From NCBI GenBank assembly GCA_963691655.1, contig OY829326.1, positions 41,257,989-41,321,988 of the forward strand: a stretch of 64,000 nt of DNA, given 5' to 3'. Origin of the DNA: Toxonevra muliebris (lineage: Eukaryota; Arthropoda; Insecta; Diptera; Pallopteridae). The translations under genes and the position numbers were made by a program. Shown here one piece after another: positions 35,411 to 46,797 of this stretch (the first letter of the stretch is position 1; the number at the start of each line of letters is the position of its first letter). Below the pieces are notes generated by a model. That model did not search any database. It had not been told where the DNA came from and saw only the letters and a program-made list of their open reading frames with translations.

Positions 35411-35549
35411 ATTAGTAAAAAAACAAAAACAACAACATTTTTTTTATTTTGTTAAAAATGGAATTTTCGTTTAAGCCTACATGGTAGTAGAATAGTCTGT
35501 TGAAGCTTACTTCATTATACATATGCATGTTGTTACTTGGGTGAATTAA

Positions 35550-35655
35550 ATTGCTGGGAGAACAGGTACAGACTGGCGGAACTACCGTTACGTTGTAGTA
35601 TTATTTTATCGGCGTACAATCAGCTCGGTGGTACGTTCGTTTATGGAACTTAAAT
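35550..35655 (+). pseudogene. Fragment of a trypsin-like gene
   Basis: The translation around the activation site, TDWRNYRYVVVLFY, matches ADWRNYRFIVAIFY of the intact protein at 25973. Nucleotide similarity continues through 'agctcggtgg', then two deletions remove most of the segment carrying the catalytic His, and similarity resumes at 'tttatggaact'. There is no signal peptide or 3' part. It is a dead relic of a second copy of the 25973 gene. Confidence 0.8.
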
Positions 35656-38600
35656 CTCTTCCTCCTAAGATGTGCCTCGCAGATTTTCGTCTTAGCTTGT
35701 AGGTTCCTATAAGTGCTTCCGAGTGTTCAAACCCTGGTAGATTTCCCCAGTATGACTTCCTTTGCTATTCTTCTTTTTTCCTCATAAATAGTAAGAAGGA
35801 TCCTTTGTCCATCCGACAGAATGGTTCTGGTCCCATTCTCAAATTTTTCAACGGTTTTAGGGTAGGGTTATCCATCATCTCTAGTTCTCACGCAATCTGT
35901 TCCTGAAGTTGGAAGATTCAAGGGATGAAGAAAAAAATACTTAATTTAATAGATACGAATTTTACGTCTCAAGCAAAATTATTCCGCCACAATGGGAGAC
36001 CAAATTTTTGTAACGACTTCCTTTCTCTATCCTTGAACCTAATCCCTCAAAAACGGGGTTTTATACACCCTTTTCTAAAAGCACCCGCCGGAAAAAAGAA
36101 CTTTCAGAAAAGAATCATACTGTCTTCGAAGAAAATATTCCTTGTTAAAAATTAGAGTGGGCCTTTCAGCATCAGAACTATCTCCGAGTCACATATTTCC
36201 CACAGAATTTTTTGTATTTTAAACCAGCCACTTTCAATATTTTAGGAAACAATGTCATCGTTTGTTGTTGTTGCAATTTAAAGTTAAGTTTTGTAATATT
36301 ATGAGAACCTGTAAGCAAAACTACAATATGGTGAACGCTTCCAACAAGTTACTTACTATGCACTTTTAACTGCAGACTCGTCAGATTCTCGATCAGGCTC
36401 TCAATTTATTCTAAAAACGTTGGAAATAATAAATATATATATACATATATATATCATAGTATAACGATATGCATATTAAATGAAAAGGGGAAAAATGTTA
36501 TCTGAAGGATTTCTGAAGAAACGAATCTGAAATTGTTAATTTAATTTTGTTCCTTGAAAAATTTATTTTTCTAAAAAAAATCGCAGACAACAATATCGTT
36601 TGGAATCCTTCGATGATTCGAAATGAAAAGAACTTAAAACTTTCTACATGACAAACTTTTTCATATCTGACCAAAATTAAATTGACAAGCACCAACATGG
36701 CAATCATTTAGTGTTACGTGTATGTAAAGACAACAATACCAAAAAATCTGATTGCATTCGAATTCAAATTCGTGCTCGTATTTGCAATGTATTGACAAAG
36801 TTGAGGATGGTCAGTAATATAGCATGGCAATTCGTTAAAATCTCCATCAGCCAAACAAAAAAGGCTTAAAACTGCGAGACAAAAACTCATTCATGCACAC
36901 GTAGTGCGGCGGACACACACACATATATGCATTCGTATACACAAGCACTCACGCACACACGCATTGTAAATGTGCCAATGTGAAGGACAACCAGATGTGG
37001 TTGACCAACAGCTGAGCTGAGTTGGTGATTGCTTGTGTGTGTATGTATGAGTGCGCCCATGTCACATATATAATAATGTGAATAGGAAATTTTTGGCGGC
37101 ACATGCATATGGCATTCGAAGTGTTGTTGTTGTTATGGTGGTGATAATGACGATGATGATGATGATGATGGTGAAGAAGAAGGTGATGATGATGATAAGC
37201 GAGAGGCAATCACATTTCATACGGATTTTTCGTTGCTATGCCTGTTGTTTCTTCTTTGTACTGCATAGTTAGTAGCATTGAAACAGGAAACGCGATAGCA
37301 AAATCCAATCCTACAGCAGCAACAATAACAATGATTCATACATACATACATACAAATGAAAAAAAACAAGAATTGTCATATTAAAACGACACCTGTTATT
37401 TGTTACCAGCCATTATATTTTGCAATTCAATAAAATTGAGTATGGTCATGGTTTGTATGCTAAATATGTTTCTGTGTGTGTATCTGTATTTGTGTATATG
37501 AGAATGTTAAAGAAGATGTTGAACCCATTTTTCCAATTAACACTTTTTTTTTATTTCGTATACTATTAATTGATATGCCACTAACATATCTCTGCAATGG
37601 TAATGGATGTGGGGAGAGTGAAAAAAGTCCAATTAAAATTCCTTATTTAATTACATCCTCGAAAAAGGTCACGGTCAACTTTGTTGTTATCCAAATAAAA
37701 AAATGAAAAACATTTGTTGAGTTTATTTACATATATTTTGCAACGATGAAAAACTGGGTCACTTCTAAAAACGGCAGCAACTACAAAAAAGGGTTAAAGT
37801 CTTAATGAGTTTATACAGCAACAGCATCCACAAGATGGCGATCGTTTCTCTTTGTAATTAAAAGCACAATGACCTTACAGCTAATGAAAACGCAACCCCA
37901 TGCTTTAATTAAAAATGTGAGAATATTTATAAAGGTTAAAGTGTGTGTACACTAGGAAAGCGACTGGCGATAATTAATTATAAAGTGTTTAGCAATCGTA
38001 GGAAGAGAAGTGAGTTGACCACTATACGTGGGGAATGTAAATTTAATATTGAGATTGGTATACAACTGCGTTTTATAGAATTTAAACGTAGTTAATCCTA
38101 CATGAATTTTTAATCACATAATCATCCTTCGAATCGATGAAAAAACTTTTTATATGAATATGAATAAACTCATACACTCAGTTGATATATGCCACGATTT
38201 CTTTGTTATAAATTAAAAACAGAAAACCGTAGCTTGAAAACTCCTAAGTCTCAGTAAATCCGGTAGAGAAGTAGATTTTTTTCAAAGAGCGAACAAAAAA
38301 AAGGACATTAGGAAATCTTAAATCTTTCAAACTACATTTTTAAACTCTTCATTTTTTTATTCAATTGGAAAAGAAAATATTCACCTTAAAACTTTCCTGC
38401 GAGTTGGACCCAAACTTGTGATGCTGTTCTACTTTAAGAATATACATTTTTTAAAAAACATACATTTCTAAAATCTAAAAGTAACGTAACTGAATATATA
38501 TAATTAATAATAGCCTAATTTCTTGCATATGAACTCACCCTCTTACGAATTATGCAAGTATCTTTGCTCAAACACATGTCAAAACCGTTGTGAGATTTGA

Positions 38601-38670
38601 ATTTAAATCAGTTTTGACAAACCCCAAAATAATAATACCTCTGTATGTATGTACATCAATATTTCACTAA
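35656..38670. other. Non-coding, microsatellites
   Basis: No gene recognised. Holds TA-rich repeats near 36430, a GATGAT run near 37145-37200, and CATA repeats near 37340. Several 70-90-codon frames on both strands come from these repeats. Confidence 0.4.
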
Positions 38671-39019
38671 CCCTTTCACGCAGCGGCTGCGCTATTGAAA
38701 AATGGACATGGGATAGGTATGGAAGGATGGACGGACGGACGACTATTATGCTGCTGTACTTCTGTCCCTTGCCCGCTTTTATTTTTATTTTTTTTGACAC
38801 AGCATGTTGTGAGGGAATCTCTTGCTCTTGTTGATATTTTTTTTTGCTGTTTTTGTTTGGTCCTCTTTCATTTTGCACTGTGGTCTGTAATTGCTTATTT
38901 AAGCGAGCTCGTCCCTTTTCGGGATATTAATAAAGAAGAAAAAAATATATACTAAAAGACCAGAAACAAAGGAATTCCGTGTGTAATTATTCCATCGCGA
39001 ATTGATGCAAATGAAAGGG
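38671..39019. mobile_element. piggyBac-like MITE, 349 bp
   Basis: The left end is CCCTTTCACGCAGC preceded by CTAA; the right end is GCAAATGAAAGGG followed by TTAA (39020-39023). Short CCCTTTCA inverted ends and TTAA fit piggyBac-type insertion, with one mutated flank. The left 75 bases recur inverted at 39530-39596. Confidence 0.55.
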
Positions 39020-39529
39020 TTAAAGTAGACTGAATACACTATGGGCTATTGCTGGTTGCTCTTGTTGTTGTGATATGCATAAGTGTAGCAGCAGCAGCAG
39101 CATCGCAGTATCCAAGCGAGCAGATGTGAACATTGACCGACGGGCGAACTTTAAATGTAATAAATGAAAGGAACAAACGAACAGAGGAAACGAGTAAGGA
39201 AGAAAAAATCAAATAAAAAATGAAAATCAACAAATTTAAACAAACATTGCTGAAAGAATATTACATTTTTTTCTTCAATATTAGGTATCTACCCGTATTT
39301 TGTACCTACAGCATATATCCCTTTTTTAGTAGCATACACTCGAAAAAATCACAAATTCATGCACTGCTTGACGAAATGTCGAAATAATTTTTTATGAGTT
39401 GTGTAATGTTCAGTATAAATAGTTACTGTTCAAATGTTATTATGAAAAACACATAAATAGTTGAAAAATGCTTATTAGTAACATAAAGTTTAATTGTTGT
39501 GATGGTTTTTCTTATACAAATTATAGGGG

Positions 39530-39596
39530 CATAATAGTTGTTCATTCGTCCATACCTATCCCAAGCCAATTTCTCAATAGCAGCCGCTGCGTGAAA
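39530..39596 (-). mobile_element. Truncated inverted copy of the 38671 MITE
   Basis: The reverse complement reads TTTCACGCAGCGGCTGC, then 'gggataggtatgga' and 'actattatg', matching 38674-38750. The outer CCC and TTAA are missing. Confidence 0.65.
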
Positions 39597-39613
39597 AAAA
39601 CTGGACATTTGGC

Positions 39614-39638
39614 GTCCCGTTGCGTTTGACAACGGGAC
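39614..39638. repeat. Perfect 9-bp hairpin
   Basis: GTCCCGTTG and CAACGGGAC are exact complements around a 7-base loop. No known function is indicated. Confidence 0.6.
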
Positions 39639-40007
39639 AGGGACAAAGCTTTCAAAAACGAGACAGTCACGGCGAAATAGGGATGGTTGGGAACCTTGCA
39701 CTCAGTGTAGGATTCTACATATTTGGACGGATTATAAAGTTTTTTTGAAAGACCGATTACAGTTAAGGAAGTTTTTACCTCTGAATATCCTGAATGTGTA
39801 ATGAGATTTATCTCATCAATACCTCAATTTAATAGAAATTGAAGGAAAAATATATGAAATTTTACAGCTTTTATAAAAATGTTCATTATACTTTCGGCTG
39901 ATTTAGTAAACTTTTGAGGTTCAATTCGATACAAAAAAGCTGAGGTCGAATGCCAACACTGGAACGAACATGTCTTTTTCAAAAGAGACATACTTATGTA
40001 AGAAATA

Positions 40008-41749
40008 CAGTATGTAAGAAAGTTGAGCAAATAAAGGGACATTTGTGAAACATAAAAAATAACAAAAAATGGCATCAAATTAAAAAGTATCAGCATAATT
40101 AAGCTTGTACACTTAACTTTATCAAAGAACGCTAAATACCTAGGAGTCATTGTTGACACTAAGCTCAGCTGGAAAGCCAACATAGAACTTAGAGCCAAGA
40201 AGGCCTACATAGCCTTACATACTCGTAAATGAATACTAGGAAAAAGTGGGGTCTAAGCTCACAAGTGGCACTCTGGTCATACACATCCATAATAAGGCCA
40301 ATCCTGACGTATGCATCATTAGTATGGTGGCATGCTATGAGGAAGGGATGTAACCAAATTAAACTGGGTGGTGTTCAAAGGTCAGCATGCATAGGCATTA
40401 CGGGAGCTATCCGCTCATGCTCGACGGAGGCCCTAAACGTGCTAGTACACTTGCTTCCTATGGAACTTTATACCAAAGCTTCAAAAACTTTAATCCAAAG
40501 GAGGCCTAAAGCAGCCATCTTCACAGACAGCCAAGCGGCAATCAAAGCCCTAAGCTCAGACATAATACCTTCTAGTTTAGTTAACCAATACAGGGAGTTA
40601 CTCCCCACCCTAAGCCACAGGCTGGACATTGGCTTTATTTGGGTTCCTGGTTACAGGAACATCGAAGGCAATGAAAAGGCCGATGAATTAGCGAGGCGAG
40701 GTTTAGCTCTGGATTTAACTCAAGCGCCATCTGTAGCAATTCCCCTGAATAAAATCAAGGCTGATATACTCTCTAAATTTCTTACCCTTGCAGATAGCAG
40801 GTGGAAAAGCCTTTCCACATGCAGCGTAACAAGGAAAACATAACCAAAATTCAACCATAGCAGAACCAGAGACCTTCTTTGTCATACACACCCGATCTGA
40901 TGTAGCCAGATTGACTGCAGTACTGACGGGGCATTGGGCAATAGGAGACGTTGCGGTCAGACTCCGCATCCCACACAACACACACTGCAGAAGCTGCAAC
41001 CAGACTAAAACTATTCCACGAACCATTTTTAGACGACATAACCAAGATCTCCAAACTCGAAATTGGAAAACTTCTCCAATTTCTCAATCTCACGAACTGG
41101 CTCTAGACAACAAAGAGGAAACACCTATTCACAAATGAGGTTGTGGTATCAAAACGGCGCTCTAGTGCTAATTGTGCTCCCTCTGTTAGAGGGAGTTGCC
41201 ACTCTACCTACCTGCCTAAGCTTGTATACATTCATAAATAAAAGTGCAAATAAATTTTTTGAAATCAGATAATAACTTCAGGTTCAAAAAGGGCCTTGAA
41301 AGCACCGAAATTTCGAAAAAATTTGAGCTTTGTTATTGCTCCTTGTAAGTACAAACATAATGCAAAAATAATTTTTGAAATCGGATAATGTTTATTGAAG
41401 CAGCAAGATGTACAAAGCTTGTAAGTTTTCAGAAATTCAGCAAAAATTGTATGAAGAATAAAAATTATGGTCGAAACTTCTAAACTTTGAACCTCTTGTG
41501 GAACCAATAAACATTATCCGGTTTCAAAAATTATTTTTGCATAATGTTTGTATGTACAAGGAGCAATAACAAAGCTATCGAATTTGAAATTTTTGGCCAA
41601 AAAATTTTGAAAAATCATGATTTTTTTCTAAATTTCATCTGGATGTGCACAAACTGAACTACGCCGATACTTTTTAATTTGACGCCATTTTTGGCTATTT
41701 TTCACATCCTAAAAATGTCTCTTTATTTGCTCAATTTTGTTATATACTG
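40008..41749. mobile_element. Tc1/mariner-type element carrying an inserted LINE fragment
   Basis: Left end CAGTATGTAAGAAAGTTGAG (TA at 40006-40007) and right end, read inward, CAGTATATAACAAAATTGAG (TA at 41750-41751). The arms stay complementary for about 100 bases ('gcaaataaag', 'ggcatcaaattaaaaagtatc'). The host element's interior (41258-41749) shares phrases with the 6310 and 32777 copies. No transposase survives. A retrotransposon fragment occupies about 40118-41257. Confidence 0.8.
40118..41257 (+). pseudogene. Non-LTR retrotransposon remnant (RT end plus RNase H)
   Basis: Translation starts in the reverse-transcriptase thumb region (AKYLGVIVDTKLSWK, then WGLSSQVALWSYTSIIRPIL and CIGITGAI). 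An internal deletion follows. An RNase H portion then has FTDSQAAIKAL and WVPGYRNIEGNEKADELA, which contain family acidic residues. After a stop near 40843 and a frame change, a GHWAIGD-like and Cys/His zinc-knuckle-like end can be read. A stop also lies near 40230. Elements with a C-terminal RNase H belong to I/LOA/R1-like groups; which one is not settled. It lies in sense orientation inside a Tc1-type element. Confidence 0.85.
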
Positions 41750-41751
41750 TA

Positions 41752-43689
41752 TATTATGTGCATTTTCTTGATAATTGATGTACCATATTTCCAAACTTAT
41801 GGTGAATATAAAAGTGATTACTTTAATTAGCATCCGTTAACTCGTTTACAGTTCATATATAAACGCAAATCATTGCTACATTTTCATAGTACTTAATTAC
41901 AAGTTTTGTAAAACAACCAAATGCATTGTACTTATAATTATATGTAGGCAGGACGTGCAACTTAAATATAAATTATTTATATGAGTTAACTTCCTGAAAA
42001 CAAAACGCAAGCTCGCAAGTGTACAAAAATATTTATGTAGCTACAATTTTAATTTTCTCTTCAAAATATCAACACAAAAAGAAACTAATACATTGAGCCA
42101 ATAGTAGGTACCTATTCAAATATCATCAAATTAAACATCAAGTTATTCAGGAATATCATCAAATAGTATTAAGGAAGAAAGTGCAGTCACAATATTGAAA
42201 TCAGATCGATATACATGCATACATAGATGTAAGGGAATGTCGTCAGGGTTGCCCCTTCGTCTAGGTCGGCCCACAGCGATTTTACGCGAAAAAATTTCTC
42301 TTAGTAAATGCAAATCAAGCGAGAGAACCTCTTTGCAATGCGCGAAAAACAACAAACACTAGCTGAACGAAGTTATTCGCCCAAAAAAGTAGAAAATGTC
42401 CCCGGACGAAGATGAGGATCTTCGTCTCAGTGCCTCGTTGGCAACAACTCAATTACATGAACTGAATACAAGAGAGAGAAGTGCATTTGGAGTGCGCCAA
42501 TAAAACGACGAGCTGTTTCATTTGCCGGAACCGCGTTTTCGAAGTTTTCTGCGACATTTTCTTGTGAAATTTTTCTAAATCGCATAAAAAAAAAATTGTA
42601 ATAAACTCTGCTGTTTACTTAATTTAATTAATTTTTCCAGGTCTTTCTCAGTCCTCTCGTAAAGCGTTGGGTCAACCTAGACAGCAAAGGCCGACCTTGC
42701 CAATATTTCGTTTTAATTTTAAGTGTCTATAACTTTTTAATTTTTTATCCAATCTGTTTGCGAAAATTATTCCCTTTTCCAGACCTGTACAATGATGTGC
42801 TTGGATCGACCAATTCTTCCTTGTACGGAAGCTGTTCGCAAAAGTCAAAAGGGTTGCCACCCTGATGACATTCCTCTACGTAGTAGGATGAACACATTGA
42901 TATTTCCATCTAGCGATGACTATCAATTTTTTTGTTCAACGTGTTGACATCGAAAATATATGGACTTCAAGTTAATACAATTTCAGGTTAAGGACTTACA
43001 TATCTTTGCCACAGACAGAAATGAACACTGTACTATGGGGCCTATGGAAAATCTATCAGACCAAAATATAAAAGTTCCACCACCTCGGTTTGAATATAAA
43101 AGTATAGATATATAGATCTCTCGACATATTCTGCACACAGGATAATATAATTAGGAGAAGGATCTGGCTGTGCTCGCTTCGTTGCAATTTCTTAACGGTT
43201 ATACACAAAGTGTAATAACTAGAGAGGATAATTTCAAGTCGAAAAATCCCATTTCAATCTTTCGAAATTCCAAAAAAAAAGGCAAAATAAAAAAATTTAT
43301 TAACTTTAAGAAAAATTTTTTACAAATTTTCCAAAAAGTACTTGATAAGCAAACTGGGCGGATCGTGTTTTAAAATAGTACAAACGGGCAAAAGCTCAAG
43401 ATTTTCCTCTCTAGCAATAGATTAGGTTAAATTTGTAGGTGGGCCGCAAGGGCTTGAACTTTCCATAGCACTCAGTCTAGTGGATCATTGTACTTTGCTC
43501 AGATAAAGGGAAAGGAAAAGAGTAGAAGAGAAAAAGGAAAGACTTTTGAAAGAGGAAATGGAAAGAAGAGTTTTACACCCCCACGAACTTCTTAGTTTCT
43601 TTAAAGAACTAGAGAAGTTCAGGCAGTGGAACCCATACTCAAAGCATCAATACCCAGCTGGTATTTCCTCTTCTTGTGAAGGCTGTACA
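41752..43689. other. Intergenic upstream of the receptor cluster
   Basis: No gene recognised. The piece at 42230-42890 contains a 'ggttgcc.cc.tcgtc' phrase and its reverse, possibly repeat debris. Confidence 0.35.
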
Positions 43690-43932
43690 TTATAATGCCT
43701 CAAATGCCTCAAGGGTCACCATTTCAAATATTATTCAATCATTTCTTAAGGCGTTCAATTGATGGAGGTTTTTTGCACATATTACTTATAAAATTGATAG
43801 AGAAGGAATCCAGAGTGGTGAAATTAAAATTTCCAAGTCCAAATATAGTAATTTTAATCCATTAAATATGAATTATATGTCCGTTTCATTATCGGAATTA
43901 TACAATTGAAACGATAATTATTATATGATGTA
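43690..43932 (+). pseudogene. 3' remnant of a third ionotropic receptor
   Basis: The translation reads QGSPFQILFNHFLRRSIDGG, then after a one-base deletion IDREGIQSGEIK and SNFNPLNMN. It matches the S2-to-M3 part of the two intact receptors downstream, closest to the 46798 protein (IDREGIRSGEIK). The last membrane segment is mostly deleted, but the end 'aaacgataattattatat' matches the 44416 gene's last codons. There is no 5' part. It shows that the array once had at least three members. Confidence 0.85.
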
Positions 43933-43954
43933 ACACAATTGACCAAACCACAAG

Positions 43955-44060
43955 CTGTCATATGCTGTCGTATAATCATAAAGTCGTGAAAAATGAGAGA
44001 ATTTATGACAAATGAGAGGATACGACACCGAGTAAGACAGCTTGTAAATTGACCAAATGT
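43955..44060 (+). repeat. Fragment shared with the 17329 MITE
   Basis: The phrases 'gtcatat.ctgtcgta.aatcata', 'gtgaaaaatgaga' and 'tttatgacaaatgagaggata' match 17595-17712. It is probably a fragment of the same piggyBac-like family; the terminal repeats are absent. Confidence 0.65.
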
Positions 44061-44264
44061 AAACAGTCAAAATACCTAATAAATATATTTTTATGGTTAT
44101 AAAATAAATAAAATATTCAATCTTGTAATGATACTATTACATTTCATTTCCTCTTCTCGTTTTATCTTTTTTTTTAACTCTTTTTAGTATCTTAACCCAC
44201 TGGGTTCACACATATTTAAAGCAATGACCAAATGCATTCTATTCAAAATTATTGGTTGAATGCA

Positions 44265-44415
44265 ATAAATTATTTACACGTATAATTGGTTATAGATTGC
44301 TAATCAAACTGGCAGCAAAAGCAAAACCCACGGTTTCAATTATCCCCAATCAGTTTTATAAATGCAGTTAGAGTTTTCATTTCAATAGATCAACAGATAA
44401 AAACGAATAGAGGCA
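44265..44415 (+). promoter_or_regulatory. Upstream region conserved between the two receptors
   Basis: This resembles 46645-46797 before the second gene: 'gcaataaattatttacac', 'ctggcagcaaaagca' and 'tttcaatagatcaaca' are shared in the same order. An initiator-like TCAGTT is at 44350. Conservation may reflect recent duplication as well as regulatory function. Confidence 0.45.
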
Positions 44416-46152
44416 ATGATTTTAATAACTTTACTTTATGTATTTCAAATACAAATTAATTTAATAACCGGATTAAATATTGAGTTATTCTGTAATGTTG
44501 TCAAAGATTTGAATATGGAATTGAAAACCGAATTAAATATTATTGTGGAAATACCGAAAATTACTGAAAGAGCAGAAACTTTACTACCAAATTCGCAAAT
44601 ACCAAAATTAATTATTACGGTAGAAAGTGCTGCCATTGCAATTCACAATAAATTTAATGCAGACATTTTAACAATTGCAATTGTGGCTCAACAACAGCCG
44701 ATTGCTGAATTAATGGAAATAATTACAAGTGTTTTATGGGAAGCACATTTTACGGATGTTTTGTTTGTCTTTGAAGGAGAAGCAAAAATGAGTGCATTAT
44801 TTAAATTATTCACATATTGTTGGCAGAATGGATTCACTAATGTGTTAGTACTACTTGATAACAACACTTTGTACACATATCATCCATTTCCATCAATTAA
44901 GATCGTCCACCTTGAACAACTTAAAGCGTACCACAACAAGGAACACTTGATGAATTTTCACCACTACCCAATACGTTCACCAATCAGCAACAATGCACCC
45001 AGAGTTTATCGCTATACAAATCGTCAGGGCAAAAACATAATTTCAGGATATTTTTATAAATTTTTAATGCTATTTATCGGGCATTATAATGGCACATTTC
45101 AAGAGATAACAATGCCAACGAATGATGTTAATATTAATAACACATTGAAGGCTTTCCTTAATAAAGAGATCGACGTTATGGCAAATTTACTCTATACACA
45201 CTCAAACTACTCCAGCAGCATTGTCATTATGAATTTGAATTCATATATCTTGGTTCCGCATGCCAGACCTATACCAAATTATTTGTATTTAATAAAACCA
45301 TTTAGTTATCTTTTATGGAAGCTTGTGTTGAGTGTGATAATTTGTGGAGCTCTGGCAAGAATTTTAATTCATTGGTGCCAGGATGGAATATTGGACATTA
45401 GTTCATCTTTTCTAGAAGTTTTATGCTTATTCCTGCACCTTCCACACTCCAATCAGTATCTACGTACTCGCACTCAAATATTAATCTTCATTACACTTCT
45501 TTGTGGTGGTTTCTACCTCACAAATGTTTATCAAACAAATTTATCCAGCATGTTAATAACGAAAATATACGGATCTCAAATCAATTCAATTTCGGATATA
45601 TCACGTACAAATTTACGTTTACCACAGACAGATATGGATATAGAACATTTAAATCATGTAGTTGGTATAAATCCAATCGTTAAACAGCGTTTATACCATA
45701 CAACACCAGAAGTTGCACACAATTTGTTCAAAAACTTAAATACTTCGTTTATGCATTCATGCATTTCGGATAAACTGAAATTTTTTATTTATCAACAGAA
45801 ATTTCTAAAGGTACCACATTTAAAAGTTATCAATCAAATACTTTATACTATACCGCTCTTTATGCCGATACAACATGCCTCTCCGTTTCTGGAACTTTTA
45901 AATCGTGCCATCAGGCGATCTGTGGATATGGGTTTAACGCAAAAAATTGTAAATGAAATTAATAGAGAAGGAATTTTGACAGGTGAAATAAATTTCTTCA
46001 AATCCAAGGACAGTAACTTCAATCCATTAAGCATGAATCATCTTTTATACGCGCTGATGTTTTGGAGTATTGGACTAGTGCTGGGAGGTTTTTGTTTAAT
46101 TTTTGAAATCATAAAATTCAAACGACAATTATTATATAATATAAAGCTATAA
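44416..46152 (+). CDS. Divergent ionotropic receptor (IR20a-clade type), 578 aa
   Basis: A ligand-gated channel subunit related to ionotropic glutamate receptors; such divergent insect IRs act in taste or other chemosensory neurons. Layout: signal segment about residues 1-20; a degenerate N-terminal region; S1 half of the ligand domain to about 290; M1 about 297-318; pore loop about 330-345; M2 about 354-380, containing LTNVYQTNLSSMLIT, the counterpart of the conserved gate helix; S2 about 390-540; M3 about 543-567; short cytoplasmic tail. The canonical glutamate-binding residues are not evident, as usual for divergent IRs. It is intronless, and its length fits the family. Followed at 46798 by a close paralogue, with a receptor remnant upstream. 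Ligand unknown. Confidence 0.88.
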   Translation: MILITLLYVFQIQINLITGLNIELFCNVVKDLNMELKTELNIIVEIPKITERAETLLPNSQIPKLIITVESAAIAIHNKFNADILTIAIVAQQQPIAELMEIITSVLWEAHFTDVLFVFEGEAKMSALFKLFTYCWQNGFTNVLVLLDNNTLYTYHPFPSIKIVHLEQLKAYHNKEHLMNFHHYPIRSPISNNAPRVYRYTNRQGKNIISGYFYKFLMLFIGHYNGTFQEITMPTNDVNINNTLKAFLNKEIDVMANLLYTHSNYSSSIVIMNLNSYILVPHARPIPNYLYLIKPFSYLLWKLVLSVIICGALARILIHWCQDGILDISSSFLEVLCLFLHLPHSNQYLRTRTQILIFITLLCGGFYLTNVYQTNLSSMLITKIYGSQINSISDISRTNLRLPQTDMDIEHLNHVVGINPIVKQRLYHTTPEVAHNLFKNLNTSFMHSCISDKLKFFIYQQKFLKVPHLKVINQILYTIPLFMPIQHASPFLELLNRAIRRSVDMGLTQKIVNEINREGILTGEINFFKSKDSNFNPLSMNHLLYALMFWSIGLVLGGFCLIFEIIKFKRQLLYNIKL

Positions 46153-46644
46153 TTATAATGAATAAAACACTCAGTTTCAATTGGTTGCATTTACAATTTA
46201 TTTTTCACTTCTTCATTATATCTTTTGTGGTACCTACGCGCACTGACTCTCCACCTTTCAATTGTTAAATATTCTAATTTGGTGGTGCTTATTTGAGATC
46301 AGAAATTTGTATTGCTTTTATTACTTAGAGCAATAATCGAATGCATTATATAATTATTTTGGTGGTGCAAACCACAGGCTTTTTAAACGTTAATTGAAAA
46401 CGCAAGTTTTACTTCGTTTTTTCCTCCAACGTTTCGCTGATTTCTTTTCAGCTTCTTCAGGGAGATATTTTATTTTCGAATATAAACTTGGGTTCTTTCG
46501 TCACATTGATTTTACATTTATATACATACAATAACAAAATTTACAAAACATTAAAAATTGCACATATATAAAAGTTGTTCAGCGACTTAGCGCCACGGTG
46601 TATTGATTGTTTATAGTTACCAAAGACAAAATTATGGGTTAAAT
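46153..46644. other. Spacer between the receptor genes
   Basis: Holds the downstream sequence of the first receptor and the Penelope-like motif at 46426. An AATAAA lies at about 46162-46167, shortly after the stop. Confidence 0.5.
46426..46460 (-). ncRNA. Hammerhead-like core of a Penelope-type element (candidate)
   Basis: The minus strand reads CTGAAGA, then GCTG, a 9-base loop, CAGC, then GAAAC. CUGANGA and GAAA are the two conserved core strands of hammerhead ribozymes and GCTG/CAGC is a 4-bp stem II. This arrangement ('CTGAAGAAG...GCGAAACGTTGG') is typical of terminal repeats of Penelope-like retroelements. Stems I and III and a cleavage triplet are not convincing, and no reverse transcriptase is nearby. 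I call it a decayed fragment. Confidence 0.4.
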
Positions 46645-46797
46645 GTAATAAATCATTCACACATATAACTTATTATGGTTTCCTAATTAAGCTGGCAGTA
46701 AAAGCACAGCACATGGTCTTAATTATCAATAGCAATATTGTTAGTGTAGTTCGAGTTTTCCTTTCAATAGATCAACACACAAAAACAAATAGAGCCA
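46645..46797 (+). promoter_or_regulatory. Upstream region conserved with the first receptor
   Basis: Counterpart of 44265-44415, with 'gtaataaatcattcacac', 'ctggcagtaaaagca' and 'tttcaatagatcaacac' in the same order. The start codon context 'gccaATGATTTTA' is nearly the same as that of the first gene. Confidence 0.45.

Noticed and set aside
36887..37272. His-rich and Met-rich frames
   Set aside because: Encoded by a GAT/ATG microsatellite and CA-rich sequence.
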